Below are positions 41,611 through 50,323 of a stretch of 64,000 nucleotides of DNA, one piece after another (position 1 is the first letter of the stretch; every line of letters begins with the position of its first letter). Made by a program: the position numbers and the translations under genes. The stretch covers positions 88,048-152,047 of the forward strand of contig DPGH01000008.1 of assembly GCA_003523255.1 (NCBI GenBank), written 5' to 3'. The DNA comes from Clostridiales bacterium (lineage in GTDB: Bacteria > Bacillota > Clostridia > Christensenellales > Borkfalkiaceae). The notes under the pieces are model-generated. The model was not told the DNA's origin. It ran no database searches and saw only the letters and a program-made list of their open reading frames with translations.

Positions 41611-41742
41611 AAAAAAGCACCCTTATCCAAAGAGTGCCCCGTATACGCGTAACGCGTATTAAAGATATCGCCCGTATTTCCTTCAAGAATTACCTTGCGG
41701 ATTCGATGGTATAATCTCAGCCTTACGGCACCCATAGCGGAT
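41611..41742 (-). promoter_or_regulatory. TPP riboswitch with terminator
   Basis: On the minus strand GGGTGCCGTAAGGCTGAGA and CAAGGTAATTCTTG match the conserved pyrimidine-binding and pyrophosphate-binding parts of the TPP aptamer (about 41670-41740). The terminator GCACTCTT/AAGGGTGC (complement of 41617-41637) with TTTTTT precedes thiT. High TPP should terminate transcription. Confidence 0.88.
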
Positions 41743-41762
41743 TAAAAATTTATTTTAAAAAC

Positions 41763-41791
41763 ATTATATATCATTTATCCGCTTGCGTCAA
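41763..41791 (-). promoter_or_regulatory. promoter of the TPP riboswitch/thiT unit
   Basis: On the minus strand TTGACG (41786-41791), a 17-bp spacer and TATAAT (41763-41768). Confidence 0.8.
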
Positions 41792-41829
41792 CCGAAAATA
41801 TATGTTAAAATAATTACGTGAGGTAAATA

Positions 41830-42405
41830 ATGTTTAAATTTTTCGCGTATCTTAACCGAATGAAAAACATAAGGCGTTGGTCGCTTATGCGTTCGGTGGC
41901 GGAAGAAAACATTATGGAGCACAGCCAACAGGTTGCGGTGATAGCGCACGCGCTCGCCGTCGTCGGCAATAAATATTACGGCAAAAATTACGACCTTTTA
42001 AAAGTCGTTTTGCTCGCGCAGTACCACGAGGTGGGCGAGGTTATAACGGGCGATTTGCCTACGCCGATAAAATATTTTAACCCCGAGATAAAAACCGCCT
42101 ACAAAGACCTTGAAAACAAGGCTTGCGAAAGGATTCTCGCCATGCTTCCCGAAGAACTCTCCGCGGAGTACGAAAAGTACGTTTTGCCGGACGTTTCCGA
42201 AGAGGAGTATAAACTGGTAAAATACGCCGACAGGCTCGCCGCGTATCTTAAATGCGTAGAGGAAACAAAAGCCGGCAATTCGGAGTTTAAAAAGGCGAAA
42301 AAAACCATAGGCGAAGAACTTAAAAAATGCGGCAGTCCCGAAGTGGAATATTACCTTAAAGAATTTGCTCCCGCGTTTGAATTGACACTTGATGAACTTG
42401 ACTGA
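41830..42405 (+). CDS. yfbR: HD-domain 5'-deoxynucleotidase (YfbR-like)
   Basis: This 191-residue HD hydrolase has the conserved RWSLMRSVAEENIMEHSQQV start and AQYHEVGEVITGDLPTPIKY, the metal-binding His/Asp region of YfbR. Family members dephosphorylate deoxynucleoside 5'-monophosphates. GAGG precedes the ATG. It is transcribed divergently from thiT from its own TAAAAT-type -10 (about 41807). Confidence 0.88.
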   Translation: MFKFFAYLNRMKNIRRWSLMRSVAEENIMEHSQQVAVIAHALAVVGNKYYGKNYDLLKVVLLAQYHEVGEVITGDLPTPIKYFNPEIKTAYKDLENKACERILAMLPEELSAEYEKYVLPDVSEEEYKLVKYADRLAAYLKCVEETKAGNSEFKKAKKTIGEELKKCGSPEVEYYLKEFAPAFELTLDELD

Positions 42406-42460
42406 ATGTAATTATGCAAGTTGCATAAAAATGTTTTAAGTTTTTGTACATAATTGCCCA

Positions 42461-42489
42461 TTGTAAAAACCGTAAGATTGTAGTAAAAT
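42461..42489 (+). promoter_or_regulatory. promoter of the msmX-like gene
   Basis: TTGTAA (42461-42466), a 17-bp spacer and TAAAAT (42484-42489). Confidence 0.6.
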
Positions 42490-42531
42490 TTAAAGGCAAA
42501 ATGGTTCCGTAAAGGAACGTGGAGGAAAATT

Positions 42532-43956
42532 ATGTCAAGTCTCAATCTTAAAAACATCTACAAGGTTTATCCTTCCGGCGTAACCGCCGTTACGGATTTT
42601 AACCTGGACATAGAAGATAAGGAATTTATCGTATTCGTCGGACCTTCCGGCTGCGGTAAATCCACCACTCTTCGTATGATAGCCGGTCTTGAAGAAATTA
42701 CCAAAGGCGAACTTTACATCGACGGCGTTCTCGTAAACAACCGCGCCCCTAAAGACAGGGACATAGCGATGGTTTTCCAGAACTACGCGCTTTATCCGCA
42801 CATGACCGTGTACGACAACATGGCGTTCGGTTTAAAGCTTCGTAAAATGCCTAAGGCTCAGATAGACCAGAGAGTTAAAGAAGCAGCGAGAATTTTAGGT
42901 CTCGAAATGTATTTGTCGAGAAAGCCGAAAGCGCTTTCCGGCGGTCAGAGACAGCGTGTCGCGTTGGGGCGCGCAATCGTACGTGAACCTAAAGTTTTCC
43001 TTTTGGACGAACCTCTTTCCAACCTGGACGCGAAGCTCCGCTCCCAGATGAGAACCGAGATTACCAAACTTCATAATCGCCTTGCAACCACTTTTATATA
43101 CGTTACGCACGACCAGGTCGAAGCAATGACCATGGGTACCCGTATCGTAGTTATGAAAGACGGCTTTATGCAACAGGTAGATACGCCGATAAATCTTTAC
43201 GATTATCCTATCAACCAGTTCGTTGCGGGCTTCATCGGTACTCCCCAGATGAACTTCTTCCCCGGCAAGCTCGTCGGCACGAAGGACAAAGTTTTCGTCG
43301 AGTTCGGTCTTGACAAGGTAGAACTTCCTAAAGATAAGGTTGACCTTATCGTAAACCTTGACAAGTACTTGAACACCGACAGGGAGATTGTTTTCGGTAT
43401 CCGCCCCGAGGACATTCACGACAACGCGGAACTTATCAAAGAAAATAAATTACCTGTAGTCGAGGTTAAGGTTGACGTAGTAGAAGCGCTGGGCTCGGAA
43501 ACCTTACTTTATTGCAGAACCCGTTCGGAACAAGTTGACGACGGCGTGGAAAAGAGTATCGAAGAGGACGTAAGCAACCTTATAGCAAAGGTTGACAATC
43601 GTTCCGCGACGAAAGCGGGCGATACCGCCGTTCTCGGTCTCGATATGAGCCACTGCCATATCTTCGATAAAGAAACCGAAGTAACCATCCTTGCGAGAAG
43701 CCAGGACAACAAGGCCGCTATCGAAGAACTTCAAGCGAAACGCGAACAGGAGGAAGCCGACAAGGCTGCCGCTCTCGCCGCGAAACTTGCCGCCGAAGCC
43801 GAAAAAGCCGCTATAGAAGCGGAAAAGAAAAGATTGAAAATGGAGAAAAAGGCAGGTAAAAAACCCGCCGCCCCCGTCGTTGTGGAGGAAGTCGTTACCG
43901 AAGAGGTAGTCGTTGAAGAAACCCCCGCCGAAAAGACGGAAGAAAAGGGCGAGTAA
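42532..43956 (+). CDS. msmX: multi-sugar ABC transporter ATPase (MsmX/UgpC family) with long charged C-terminal tail
   Basis: This 474-residue CUT1-type ATPase has Walker A GPSGCGKST, Q-loop MVFQNYALYPHMTV, signature LSGGQRQR, Walker B FLLDEPLSNLD and H-loop YVTHDQ. A C-terminal OB-type regulatory domain follows (FGIRPEDIHD). About 100 residues are added beyond the usual roughly 370: a Lys/Glu/Ala-rich predicted coiled coil, then a Val/Glu-rich tail. With no permease beside it, it probably energises several sugar importers encoded elsewhere. GGAGG-like site before the ATG. Confidence 0.92.
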   Translation: MSSLNLKNIYKVYPSGVTAVTDFNLDIEDKEFIVFVGPSGCGKSTTLRMIAGLEEITKGELYIDGVLVNNRAPKDRDIAMVFQNYALYPHMTVYDNMAFGLKLRKMPKAQIDQRVKEAARILGLEMYLSRKPKALSGGQRQRVALGRAIVREPKVFLLDEPLSNLDAKLRSQMRTEITKLHNRLATTFIYVTHDQVEAMTMGTRIVVMKDGFMQQVDTPINLYDYPINQFVAGFIGTPQMNFFPGKLVGTKDKVFVEFGLDKVELPKDKVDLIVNLDKYLNTDREIVFGIRPEDIHDNAELIKENKLPVVEVKVDVVEALGSETLLYCRTRSEQVDDGVEKSIEEDVSNLIAKVDNRSATKAGDTAVLGLDMSHCHIFDKETEVTILARSQDNKAAIEELQAKREQEEADKAAALAAKLAAEAEKAAIEAEKKRLKMEKKAGKKPAAPVVVEEVVTEEVVVEETPAEKTEEKGE

Positions 43957-43982
43957 TTCGTTTTCGACTTAAAACCAAAGAT

Positions 43983-44017
43983 AAAAAGCCAAGCGTTTTA
44001 AACTTGGCTTTTTTTAT
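43983..44017 (+). terminator. terminator of the msmX-like gene
   Basis: AAAAAGCCAAG (43983-43993) pairs with CTTGGCTTTTT (44003-44013), followed by further T's. Confidence 0.85.
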
Positions 44018-44101
44018 TTGTTAAAGGGCTTTCCGGTTCGTGTTTAAGCATCTGCCGGAAAAACCGCTTGATAATTTTTTCGGGGAAGGGGTACAACTTA
44101 A

Positions 44102-44117
44102 GTGATATTTTTATCAC
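44102..44117. promoter_or_regulatory. palindromic operator candidate
   Basis: GTGATATTTTTATCAC is a perfect inverted repeat (GTGATA, 4-base spacer, TATCAC) 31 bases before the permease gene. It may bind a repressor, possibly a metal sensor given the downstream gene; this is inference. Confidence 0.45.
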
Positions 44118-44148
44118 GCAAGAGATTTTCTTCCCACAAACGTAATAT

Positions 44149-45015
44149 ATGGACTTTATATTTAACGTATTTACCGACGCTATAACCGACAGTATAAAGG
44201 TCTTTCCTTTTCTGTTTCTGATATACGTTTTGATGGAAGCGATAGAAAACGCTTCGAATAAAGAAAAAATAGAACGCGCGCTTACGGGTAAATTCGCGCC
44301 CGTCGTTTCGGGCACGCTCGGTATAATACCCGAATGCGGGTTTTCGGTAATGTGCGCCAAACTTTACGACGACGGTTTTATCCGTACGGGTACGCTTATA
44401 GCGGCGTTCATCTCTACGAGCGACGAGGGACTAATAGTTCTTTTGTCTAACGGAACGGCTTTTACCGCGGTGCTTAATCTGTTTTTATGGAAACTGACCT
44501 TCGCAGTCGCGATAGGCTTTATAGTAAACGCGGCGGCGAAGAAACTCGACGTTAAACACGTTTGCCCCGTGCGCGGGGAGTGCGTGGAATGCGGCGAGCA
44601 TACCGAAAAGTTTTGGCAGACGTATATATTGCACCCCTTTTATCACGCGGGTAAAACGTTTTTATACGTATTAGCGCTTAACGTGGTTTTCGGGCTGGCG
44701 TTTGAACTTATCGGCAAAGAGAACGTAACGGCGTTTTTAAAAAGCGGAGAATATCTGCATCCGATTGCCGCGGCACTCGTCGGGTTGATACCTAACTGCG
44801 CGTCTTCGATAGTCATTGCGCAAAGTTATTTAAGCGGCGCGTTGAGTTTTCCGGGACTTGCGGCAGGGCTTTCCGCAAATGCGGGAATAGGCGTATTGAT
44901 GCTTTTTAAAAGCAAAAAATCGTTCGGTCGCGGGGTTGCGGTTATGCTGATACAATTCGTTGCCGCGCTCGTTATAGGTTACGCGGCAATGCTTATGCTT
45001 AAAATTACGGGGTAG
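44149..45015 (+). CDS. ArsP_2-family permease (putative metal/metalloid exporter)
   Basis: This 288-residue membrane protein has two homologous halves, each with a PECGFS- or PNCASS-type turn (GIIPECGFSVMCAK and GLIPNCASSIVIAQ). A cytoplasmic loop near residue 135 carries three cysteines and histidines (HVCPVRGECVECGEH), plausible for metal binding. It belongs to the ArsP_2/DUF2899 group, annotated as putative arsenic or manganese transporters. No clear Shine-Dalgarno precedes the ATG, so the exact start is uncertain. The palindrome upstream may control it. Confidence 0.75.
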   Translation: MDFIFNVFTDAITDSIKVFPFLFLIYVLMEAIENASNKEKIERALTGKFAPVVSGTLGIIPECGFSVMCAKLYDDGFIRTGTLIAAFISTSDEGLIVLLSNGTAFTAVLNLFLWKLTFAVAIGFIVNAAAKKLDVKHVCPVRGECVECGEHTEKFWQTYILHPFYHAGKTFLYVLALNVVFGLAFELIGKENVTAFLKSGEYLHPIAAALVGLIPNCASSIVIAQSYLSGALSFPGLAAGLSANAGIGVLMLFKSKKSFGRGVAVMLIQFVAALVIGYAAMLMLKITG

Positions 45016-45128
45016 AAGAAAATTTAAATCCGCACCCGATAAAACTTTCGATTTTTCGGAATAATTTACATATTAACCGTAGTTTAATTATCGCGTTATT
45101 ATATATAAAAGAAAACCAGAGGTACTTT

Positions 45129-46166
45129 ATGGAAAAAGAGATTTTGACTTTTTTGGAAGAATTTACAGCCAAAACCGGCATAGATTTTTCGTGCTACGAT
45201 TCTGACGGCGAAAAAGTTTTCGGCAACGGGGACGGAGAGGACGTAACGGGTCTTTCGTTCGAGGGCGTTTTAACGGACGTAAAAAAGGACAGAACGCTGT
45301 TTCATATAAAAATCAAAAACGCGGAATTCATAGGAGAAATACGCGGCGCGGGCAGCGCGGGTAAAAACTACGCGTACCTGTTGTCTACTTTGATTGAAAG
45401 AACTTTCGGCAAAAACGAGTCTCTTTCCCGCGAAGAATTTTACAGGGCGCTTATTCTCGGCGAACTCGCGTTGTCGGACGTCGGTAAGTATATGAGAAAA
45501 TATTCCGTCGGAGACGGAGCGTGCAGCGCGATGATAATCGTTTCCGACCGCGACAACGCGGGCGTGCGGGACGCGGTTGACGCGTACGTCGAAGATAAAA
45601 AAGATTTTACCGTAAGACTTGACGAAAGGTCGTTCGTTTTGGTAAAATTTATTGAGAGCGCGGCGGGCGATTACAGGTCTTTTGCCGAATACGCCGAATA
45701 TATAGCGGGCTCTATTTACGAGGAACTCGGCATATCGGTGTTTATCGCGCTCGGCGGCACGGTAAAAAGTTTGTCCGACATACCTTCTTCTTTCTCTCAG
45801 GCGGCCACCACGCAGCGTATGGCGGAAGCGAGCGGGTTAAAAACGGGGGTACATTCTTTCAAACAGTATATACTGTATAAAATACTCGAAGATTTACCAA
45901 AGCACAAACTTTCGGAATATATGGAACTGCTCGGCGACCCGGGTGCGGAAAACATCTTTTCCGATAAAGAGATGGTCGAAACCGCGGAAGAGTTTTTGGA
46001 AAACAGTTTGAATCAAAGCGAAACCGCGAGAAAACTTTATTTACACCGCAATACGCTTACGTATCGGCTCGATAAAATCGAAAAAGCAACGGGTCTTAAT
46101 ATCCGTACTTTCTCCGACGCCGTAACGTTCAGGCTTATCACGGTGATAAGAGAACTGGTTAAATAG
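45129..46166 (+). CDS. PucR/CdaR-type transcriptional regulator
   Basis: This 345-residue regulator has a variable N-terminal sensor half, a GGDEF-like central domain without catalytic motif, and the C-terminal PucR helix-turn-helix (LNQSETARKLYLHRNTLTYRL). It lies directly before a protease gene (one base apart), so it may regulate cell-envelope processing, but its ligand and target are unknown. AGAGG precedes the start. Confidence 0.82.
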   Translation: MEKEILTFLEEFTAKTGIDFSCYDSDGEKVFGNGDGEDVTGLSFEGVLTDVKKDRTLFHIKIKNAEFIGEIRGAGSAGKNYAYLLSTLIERTFGKNESLSREEFYRALILGELALSDVGKYMRKYSVGDGACSAMIIVSDRDNAGVRDAVDAYVEDKKDFTVRLDERSFVLVKFIESAAGDYRSFAEYAEYIAGSIYEELGISVFIALGGTVKSLSDIPSSFSQAATTQRMAEASGLKTGVHSFKQYILYKILEDLPKHKLSEYMELLGDPGAENIFSDKEMVETAEEFLENSLNQSETARKLYLHRNTLTYRLDKIEKATGLNIRTFSDAVTFRLITVIRELVK

Positions 46167-47522
46167 ATGAGTGAAAATCAAAAAGAATTTAACGAAAGCG
46201 AGCGCAAGGCTTCAGCCGCGCGCACGAAAAGCGAAATAAAACCGCTGCGGATAATTTTGTCCGCGGCGATTTTGGTTTTGGTCTTTTTTGCGGGGTTTTT
46301 AACAAATTGTCTTGTTGCGGGGCGCACGGCGACTAACCTTAACCTGGTACTGAAACTAATCGAGCAAGAAGGCGTTTTTATAACCAAAACTCCGTCGGGA
46401 GAGGACCTTTCGGGCGACGAACTTATAAAAGCGGTGGTCGCTTCGGCACTGAAAGAGGATAAATACGCGGAGTATTATACCGCAGAAGAGTTTAACGTTA
46501 TAAAAAACGAAAACAAGGGCGCGTACGACGGGCTCGGTATGAGCGTGTACTCAAAGCAGTCGGGATATTTTAACGAGGTGTATTCGGTAACGCTTAATTC
46601 ACCTGCGGAAAAAGCGGGCTTGCGCGCGGGCGACGTGTTTTTAGCGGCAAGTTACGCCGGCGGCGAATATAAAACGCTGGATCAGGATTACGACGTAACC
46701 GATTTTTTTCAAGACAACCCGGGTACGGGCGAGTATAAGTTTAAGGTAAAAAGAGAGGGTTCGTTTGCCGAAAAAGAATTTACCGCAAAACGCGCCGCTT
46801 ATAACGCTTCTTACGTAAAACTTTACGTCAGCGAGGGTAGTTTCGTCGTTTCGACGGACAAAAAAACGGAACTTTCTCCGAGAGAAGACAGGATAGAAGG
46901 GCTTGCGGACGACGCCGCTGTGATGCGCTTCACTCGCTTTTCCGGAAACGCGGCAGAGCAATTTAAAGTCGCGGCGGAATATCTGAAAAACAACGGTAAA
47001 ACCAAACTCGTATTAGACCTGCGCGGAAACGGCGGCGGACAGATGACCGTACTTGAAAACATAGCGGGGTATTTAATCGACAACGGCGGCAAAACAGGCA
47101 CTATTTCGGTGTGCCGTGGCAAAAGCGAAAAGCATACCGAGGTTTTTTCCACAAAATTCAACGCATGTCTTTCGTTTTTAAATAAAACTGTCGTTATCGC
47201 GGACGAAAACACCGCTTCCGCGTCGGAAGCGCTCCTCGGCGCAATGCTTTACTACGGCGCGGCGGAAAGGGATAACAACTTTTCTTTAAACGACCTCGTT
47301 ATCGTTAAGAGAGAGGGGGAAGAAAAAGGGAGAACTTACGGCAAAGGCATAATGCAAACCACGTATAACCTCGTGGGAGGCTCCGCGCTAAAACTCACTA
47401 CCGCCAAAATTTACTGGCCGGACGGAGAAACGTGCATACACGAAACGGGCATAACCGCGACGGAAGAAAATTCCGTAACCGCCGCAAACGCCATGGCGCG
47501 CGCATTGCAGATTTTAGGATAA
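46167..47522 (+). CDS. S41-family carboxy-terminal processing peptidase
   Basis: This 451-residue CtpA-like serine protease has one N-terminal membrane helix (about residues 28-50) and a PDZ domain near 115-200 (GAYDGLGMSV, SPAEKAGLRAGDVFL). The S41 catalytic domain has LDLRGNGGGQM and ENTASASEALLGAML, with the catalytic serine in the latter. It would cut secreted or membrane proteins on the outer face. ATG follows the regulator stop directly (TAGATG), suggesting coupled translation. Confidence 0.9.
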   Translation: MSENQKEFNESERKASAARTKSEIKPLRIILSAAILVLVFFAGFLTNCLVAGRTATNLNLVLKLIEQEGVFITKTPSGEDLSGDELIKAVVASALKEDKYAEYYTAEEFNVIKNENKGAYDGLGMSVYSKQSGYFNEVYSVTLNSPAEKAGLRAGDVFLAASYAGGEYKTLDQDYDVTDFFQDNPGTGEYKFKVKREGSFAEKEFTAKRAAYNASYVKLYVSEGSFVVSTDKKTELSPREDRIEGLADDAAVMRFTRFSGNAAEQFKVAAEYLKNNGKTKLVLDLRGNGGGQMTVLENIAGYLIDNGGKTGTISVCRGKSEKHTEVFSTKFNACLSFLNKTVVIADENTASASEALLGAMLYYGAAERDNNFSLNDLVIVKREGEEKGRTYGKGIMQTTYNLVGGSALKLTTAKIYWPDGETCIHETGITATEENSVTAANAMARALQILG

Positions 47523-47523
47523 T

Positions 47524-47805
47524 CTACGCAAAGTAAGCGTTAAGTCTTTCGGCGACTTCTCTATCGCAAAAACTTTCAATCGGCTTTAAGCCGGCGTTAT
47601 CTCCCGCAGAACCTGCGGGAGAATTTTTTTGTCCGTCCGCCGAGAAAACGCTTTTTATTATCGGCGCGATTTTTTCCGGCGAGAGATTTTCAAGCGTTTT
47701 TTTTATGTCGAAAGAATTTTCCGAAAGAAGGTTTAAAACAGGCTCTATTTTGCCGCCTCCGTATTCTTTAAGAAAAAAAGATAACAAAAATCGTAATATT
47801 TCCAT
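47524..47805 (-). CDS. hypothetical protein, 93 aa
   Basis: This small protein has an amphipathic N-terminal helix (MEILRFLLSFFLKEY), a helical ENSFDIKKTLENL segment and a linker rich in Gly and Ser. I do not recognise the family. GGAGAG precedes the ATG. It lies divergent to another small charged gene at 47891; the two are separated by 85 bases and could be related in function. Confidence 0.55.
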   Translation of the reverse strand: MEILRFLLSFFLKEYGGGKIEPVLNLLSENSFDIKKTLENLSPEKIAPIIKSVFSADGQKNSPAGSAGDNAGLKPIESFCDREVAERLNAYFA

Positions 47806-47890
47806 ATTCTCTCCGCTAACATTATAATATATGATTTACATACAATATTGTAAACCGCGCAAAGCGCAAACCCAAAAAAGGAGTTGAGTT

Positions 47891-48163
47891 ATGGAAGATT
47901 TTAACGAGTTCAGTAAAAATTACGGCGCAAGCGACGAGGAGGGGGACGTATTTAAAAAGGTTTCGGACATTGCGAGAAAATTCGACGGAAAAGGTACCGA
48001 CGACCTTTTAAAAGCCATTTACGATGAAACGCTTAAAGGTAAACGCGCGGGTACCCTTTCAAACGACGATATTGACCGTTTTGCCATGATGATTTCGCCC
48101 ATGCTTGACGATAAAAAAAGAAAACTCCTCGAAAAGGTTGTGCGGGAACTTAAAAAAATCTGA
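47891..48163 (+). CDS. hypothetical protein, 90 aa
   Basis: This acidic, lysine-rich helical protein of unknown family starts MEDFNEFSKNYGASDEEGD and ends KLLEKVVRELKKI. It has a good Shine-Dalgarno (AAAAAGGAG). It is divergent from 47524-47805 and convergent with the cysteine desulfurase gene. Confidence 0.6.
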   Translation: MEDFNEFSKNYGASDEEGDVFKKVSDIARKFDGKGTDDLLKAIYDETLKGKRAGTLSNDDIDRFAMMISPMLDDKKRKLLEKVVRELKKI

Positions 48164-48177
48164 CGCTTGCTTATAGT

Positions 48178-49299
48178 TTACTTTTCGGCAATCTCTTTCA
48201 CCGCGCGTAAAAACTCCGCTATTTCGGTGTATCCGTTTTGCACGGCAAGGCTGACCCGTATAAGCCCGCCGTTTTCGGTTTTAAGCGCGCGGTGAATCTC
48301 GGGCGAGCAATGCAGTCCGCCGCGTACCGCTATATCGTATTTTTTATCGAGTATGTCGGCGACTTCTCCGCTGTCGTACCCTTCTACCGAAAACGAAACT
48401 ATTCCCACGGGATTAGGGCGCGAATATAATTTTACGCCGTTTATTTTCGATAGTCCGTCGATAAGTTTTTCGACGTGCGCGTAAAGAGTTTCCGAAAAAT
48501 TGCAAAGATTGTTCGCGGCGTATTCCGCACCCTCTTTAAGCGCGGCTATCGCGGGGAGATTAAGCGTACCCGATTCTAATCGTTCGGGGTAGGCGGAGGG
48601 TTGGTCAACCGAAAACGATTCGGTACCCGTGCCGCCGTAGGTAAGCGGCAAAACCTCTACGTTTTCGCCGAAAATCAGCGCGCCGCTCCCCATAACGCCG
48701 CATAAGCCTTTATGCCCCGCGACCGCGAGCATATCTATATTTTGTTTCTCGAGCGAAAGCGGCACGTGCCCTGCGCCTTGCGCGCCGTCTACCAGATATA
48801 AAACGCCGTGGTCTTTCGCGAGTTTTCCTATTTCGTTTACCGGCATAACGTCCCCCGTAACGTTGCTTGCGGAAGTCGTTACAATAAGGTAAACGTCCTG
48901 CGTAAGTTTGCTTTCTATCGCTTGCGCAAGGTTTTCGGGCGGGGCGTAAACCGTTTCGAGCGAGATAAGTCCTTGTTTTTGCAGTGCGTATAACGGGCGC
49001 AAAACGGAATTGTGTTCGTAAACGGTGGTAATTACTTTACCGCCTTTTTTCAACGTGCCGAATATCGCGGTGTTAAGCGCTTCGGTGCAGTTTTTGGTAA
49101 ACGCAACGCGTTCCGCTACGCCGCCGAACGTTTTTGCCAAAACTTTTCTGCATTCGTAAACTATGTTCGCGCCCGTAATCGAAAGTCTGTGTCCGCTCCT
49201 GCCGGGGTTTGCCGAAAGGTATTTTATCACCGTTTCCGCGGCGCGTATCGCTCTGCCCGGCTTAAAGCCGCCCGTCGCGGCGTTATCGAAATATATCAT
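48178..49299 (-). CDS. cysteine desulfurase-family aminotransferase
   Basis: This 373-residue class V PLP enzyme is of the cysteine desulfurase family (EF2568-like subgroup). The start IYFDNAATGGFKPG and the PLP lysine motif VAGHKGLCG are typical. GGLHCSPEIHR carries the catalytic persulfide cysteine. It probably mobilises sulfur or selenium. It is transcribed divergently from a DUF3343 gene, a recurrent partner thought to carry Se or S, which supports the role. AAGGAG precedes the ATG. Confidence 0.88.
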   Translation of the reverse strand: MIYFDNAATGGFKPGRAIRAAETVIKYLSANPGRSGHRLSITGANIVYECRKVLAKTFGGVAERVAFTKNCTEALNTAIFGTLKKGGKVITTVYEHNSVLRPLYALQKQGLISLETVYAPPENLAQAIESKLTQDVYLIVTTSASNVTGDVMPVNEIGKLAKDHGVLYLVDGAQGAGHVPLSLEKQNIDMLAVAGHKGLCGVMGSGALIFGENVEVLPLTYGGTGTESFSVDQPSAYPERLESGTLNLPAIAALKEGAEYAANNLCNFSETLYAHVEKLIDGLSKINGVKLYSRPNPVGIVSFSVEGYDSGEVADILDKKYDIAVRGGLHCSPEIHRALKTENGGLIRVSLAVQNGYTEIAEFLRAVKEIAEK

Positions 49300-49391
49300 G
49301 CCTATTTCTCCTTGTGTTCCGTAACAAAATTTCGCAACGGAATAATATATTGTATAAAGATATATCTTTATTTATGCCAAGGAGAAAGGTT

Positions 49392-49649
49392 ATGGAATAC
49401 GTTGTTGCGGCGTTCCGTTCGCGTGCGAGCGTGGTCGCTTTTTACGAATATTTAAGAAACAGAAGAGTAAACGCGGAAATAGTAAACACTCCGAAAGAGG
49501 CGGGCGTCGGTTGCGGACTTTCGGTGAAATTTTCGCCGCGGATTTTCGTATACGTTAAAAACGCGGTATTTTCTTCGGGAATAAAAAATTTTGCCGGATT
49601 TTTTCTCGTTAAAACGGTGGCGGGTCGCAGATTTGTCAAAAGTATTTAA
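49392..49649 (+). CDS. DUF3343 putative Se/S carrier-like protein
   Basis: This 85-residue protein starts MEYVVAAFRSRASVVAFYEYL and has one conserved cysteine (GCGLSV) in the loop expected to hold the transferable sulfur or selenium, the hallmark of DUF3343. The ATG at 49392 follows AAGGAGAAAGG; an open frame further upstream is ignored. It is divergent from the cysteine desulfurase. Confidence 0.8.
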   Translation: MEYVVAAFRSRASVVAFYEYLRNRRVNAEIVNTPKEAGVGCGLSVKFSPRIFVYVKNAVFSSGIKNFAGFFLVKTVAGRRFVKSI

Positions 49650-49693
49650 AATTTTCTTGCCCCGAACGGCGGCTTTGTGTTAAAATTACACGT

Positions 49694-50314
49694 ATGGACG
49701 GCGAAAAAGCGGCAAAAATCGTTTATATATTGTCCGGGCGTTTTTCGGACGAGCCCGCGCTTAAATTTTCTACCCCGTACGAACTGCTCGTTGCGGTTAT
49801 TCTTTCGGCACAGTGTACGGACGAACGGGTAAATAAAGTTACGCGGAGGCTTTTCGCCGCGGCAAACACACCGGGGCAAATGCTTAAATTATCCGAAGCC
49901 GAACTCGAAAAATATATTTTTTCCTGCGGGCTTTACAAAACCAAGGCAAAGCATATTTTAGAGGCGAGCGCGGATATAATAAACCGCTTTAACGGCGAGG
50001 TGCCGCAAAAAAAAGAACAACTCATCACGCTTGCGGGCGTAGGGCGTAAAACCGCCAACGTGGTCTATTCGGTGGCATTTAAAGGGAATGCCATTGCCGT
50101 GGACACGCACGTTTTCAGAGTCGCGAACAGAACGGGACTTGCCGTCGGCAAAACCCCTTTAGCGGTAGAAAACGGACTTATGAATATACTTGACGAGAGC
50201 GACTGGTCGCGCTCGCACCACTATCTGATTTATCTCGGCAGAAGTTATTGCAAGGCAAAATCGCCCGATTGCGAAAATTGCCCCATAAAAGACTTTTGCG
50301 AAAAAAACTTGTAA
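49694..50314 (+). CDS. nth: endonuclease III
   Basis: This 206-residue DNA glycosylase/AP lyase has the HhH motif LITLAGVGRKTANVV, catalytic aspartate in VDTHVFRVANR and the C-terminal 4Fe-4S ligands CX6CX2CX5C (within CKAKSPDCENCPIKDFC). It removes oxidised pyrimidines. There is no Shine-Dalgarno: the extended -10 TGTTAAAAT ends at 49686, 7 nt before the ATG, with a weak TTGCCC -35, so the mRNA may be leaderless. Confidence 0.95.
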   Translation: MDGEKAAKIVYILSGRFSDEPALKFSTPYELLVAVILSAQCTDERVNKVTRRLFAAANTPGQMLKLSEAELEKYIFSCGLYKTKAKHILEASADIINRFNGEVPQKKEQLITLAGVGRKTANVVYSVAFKGNAIAVDTHVFRVANRTGLAVGKTPLAVENGLMNILDESDWSRSHHYLIYLGRSYCKAKSPDCENCPIKDFCEKNL

Positions 50315-50323
50315 AGGTGAACC

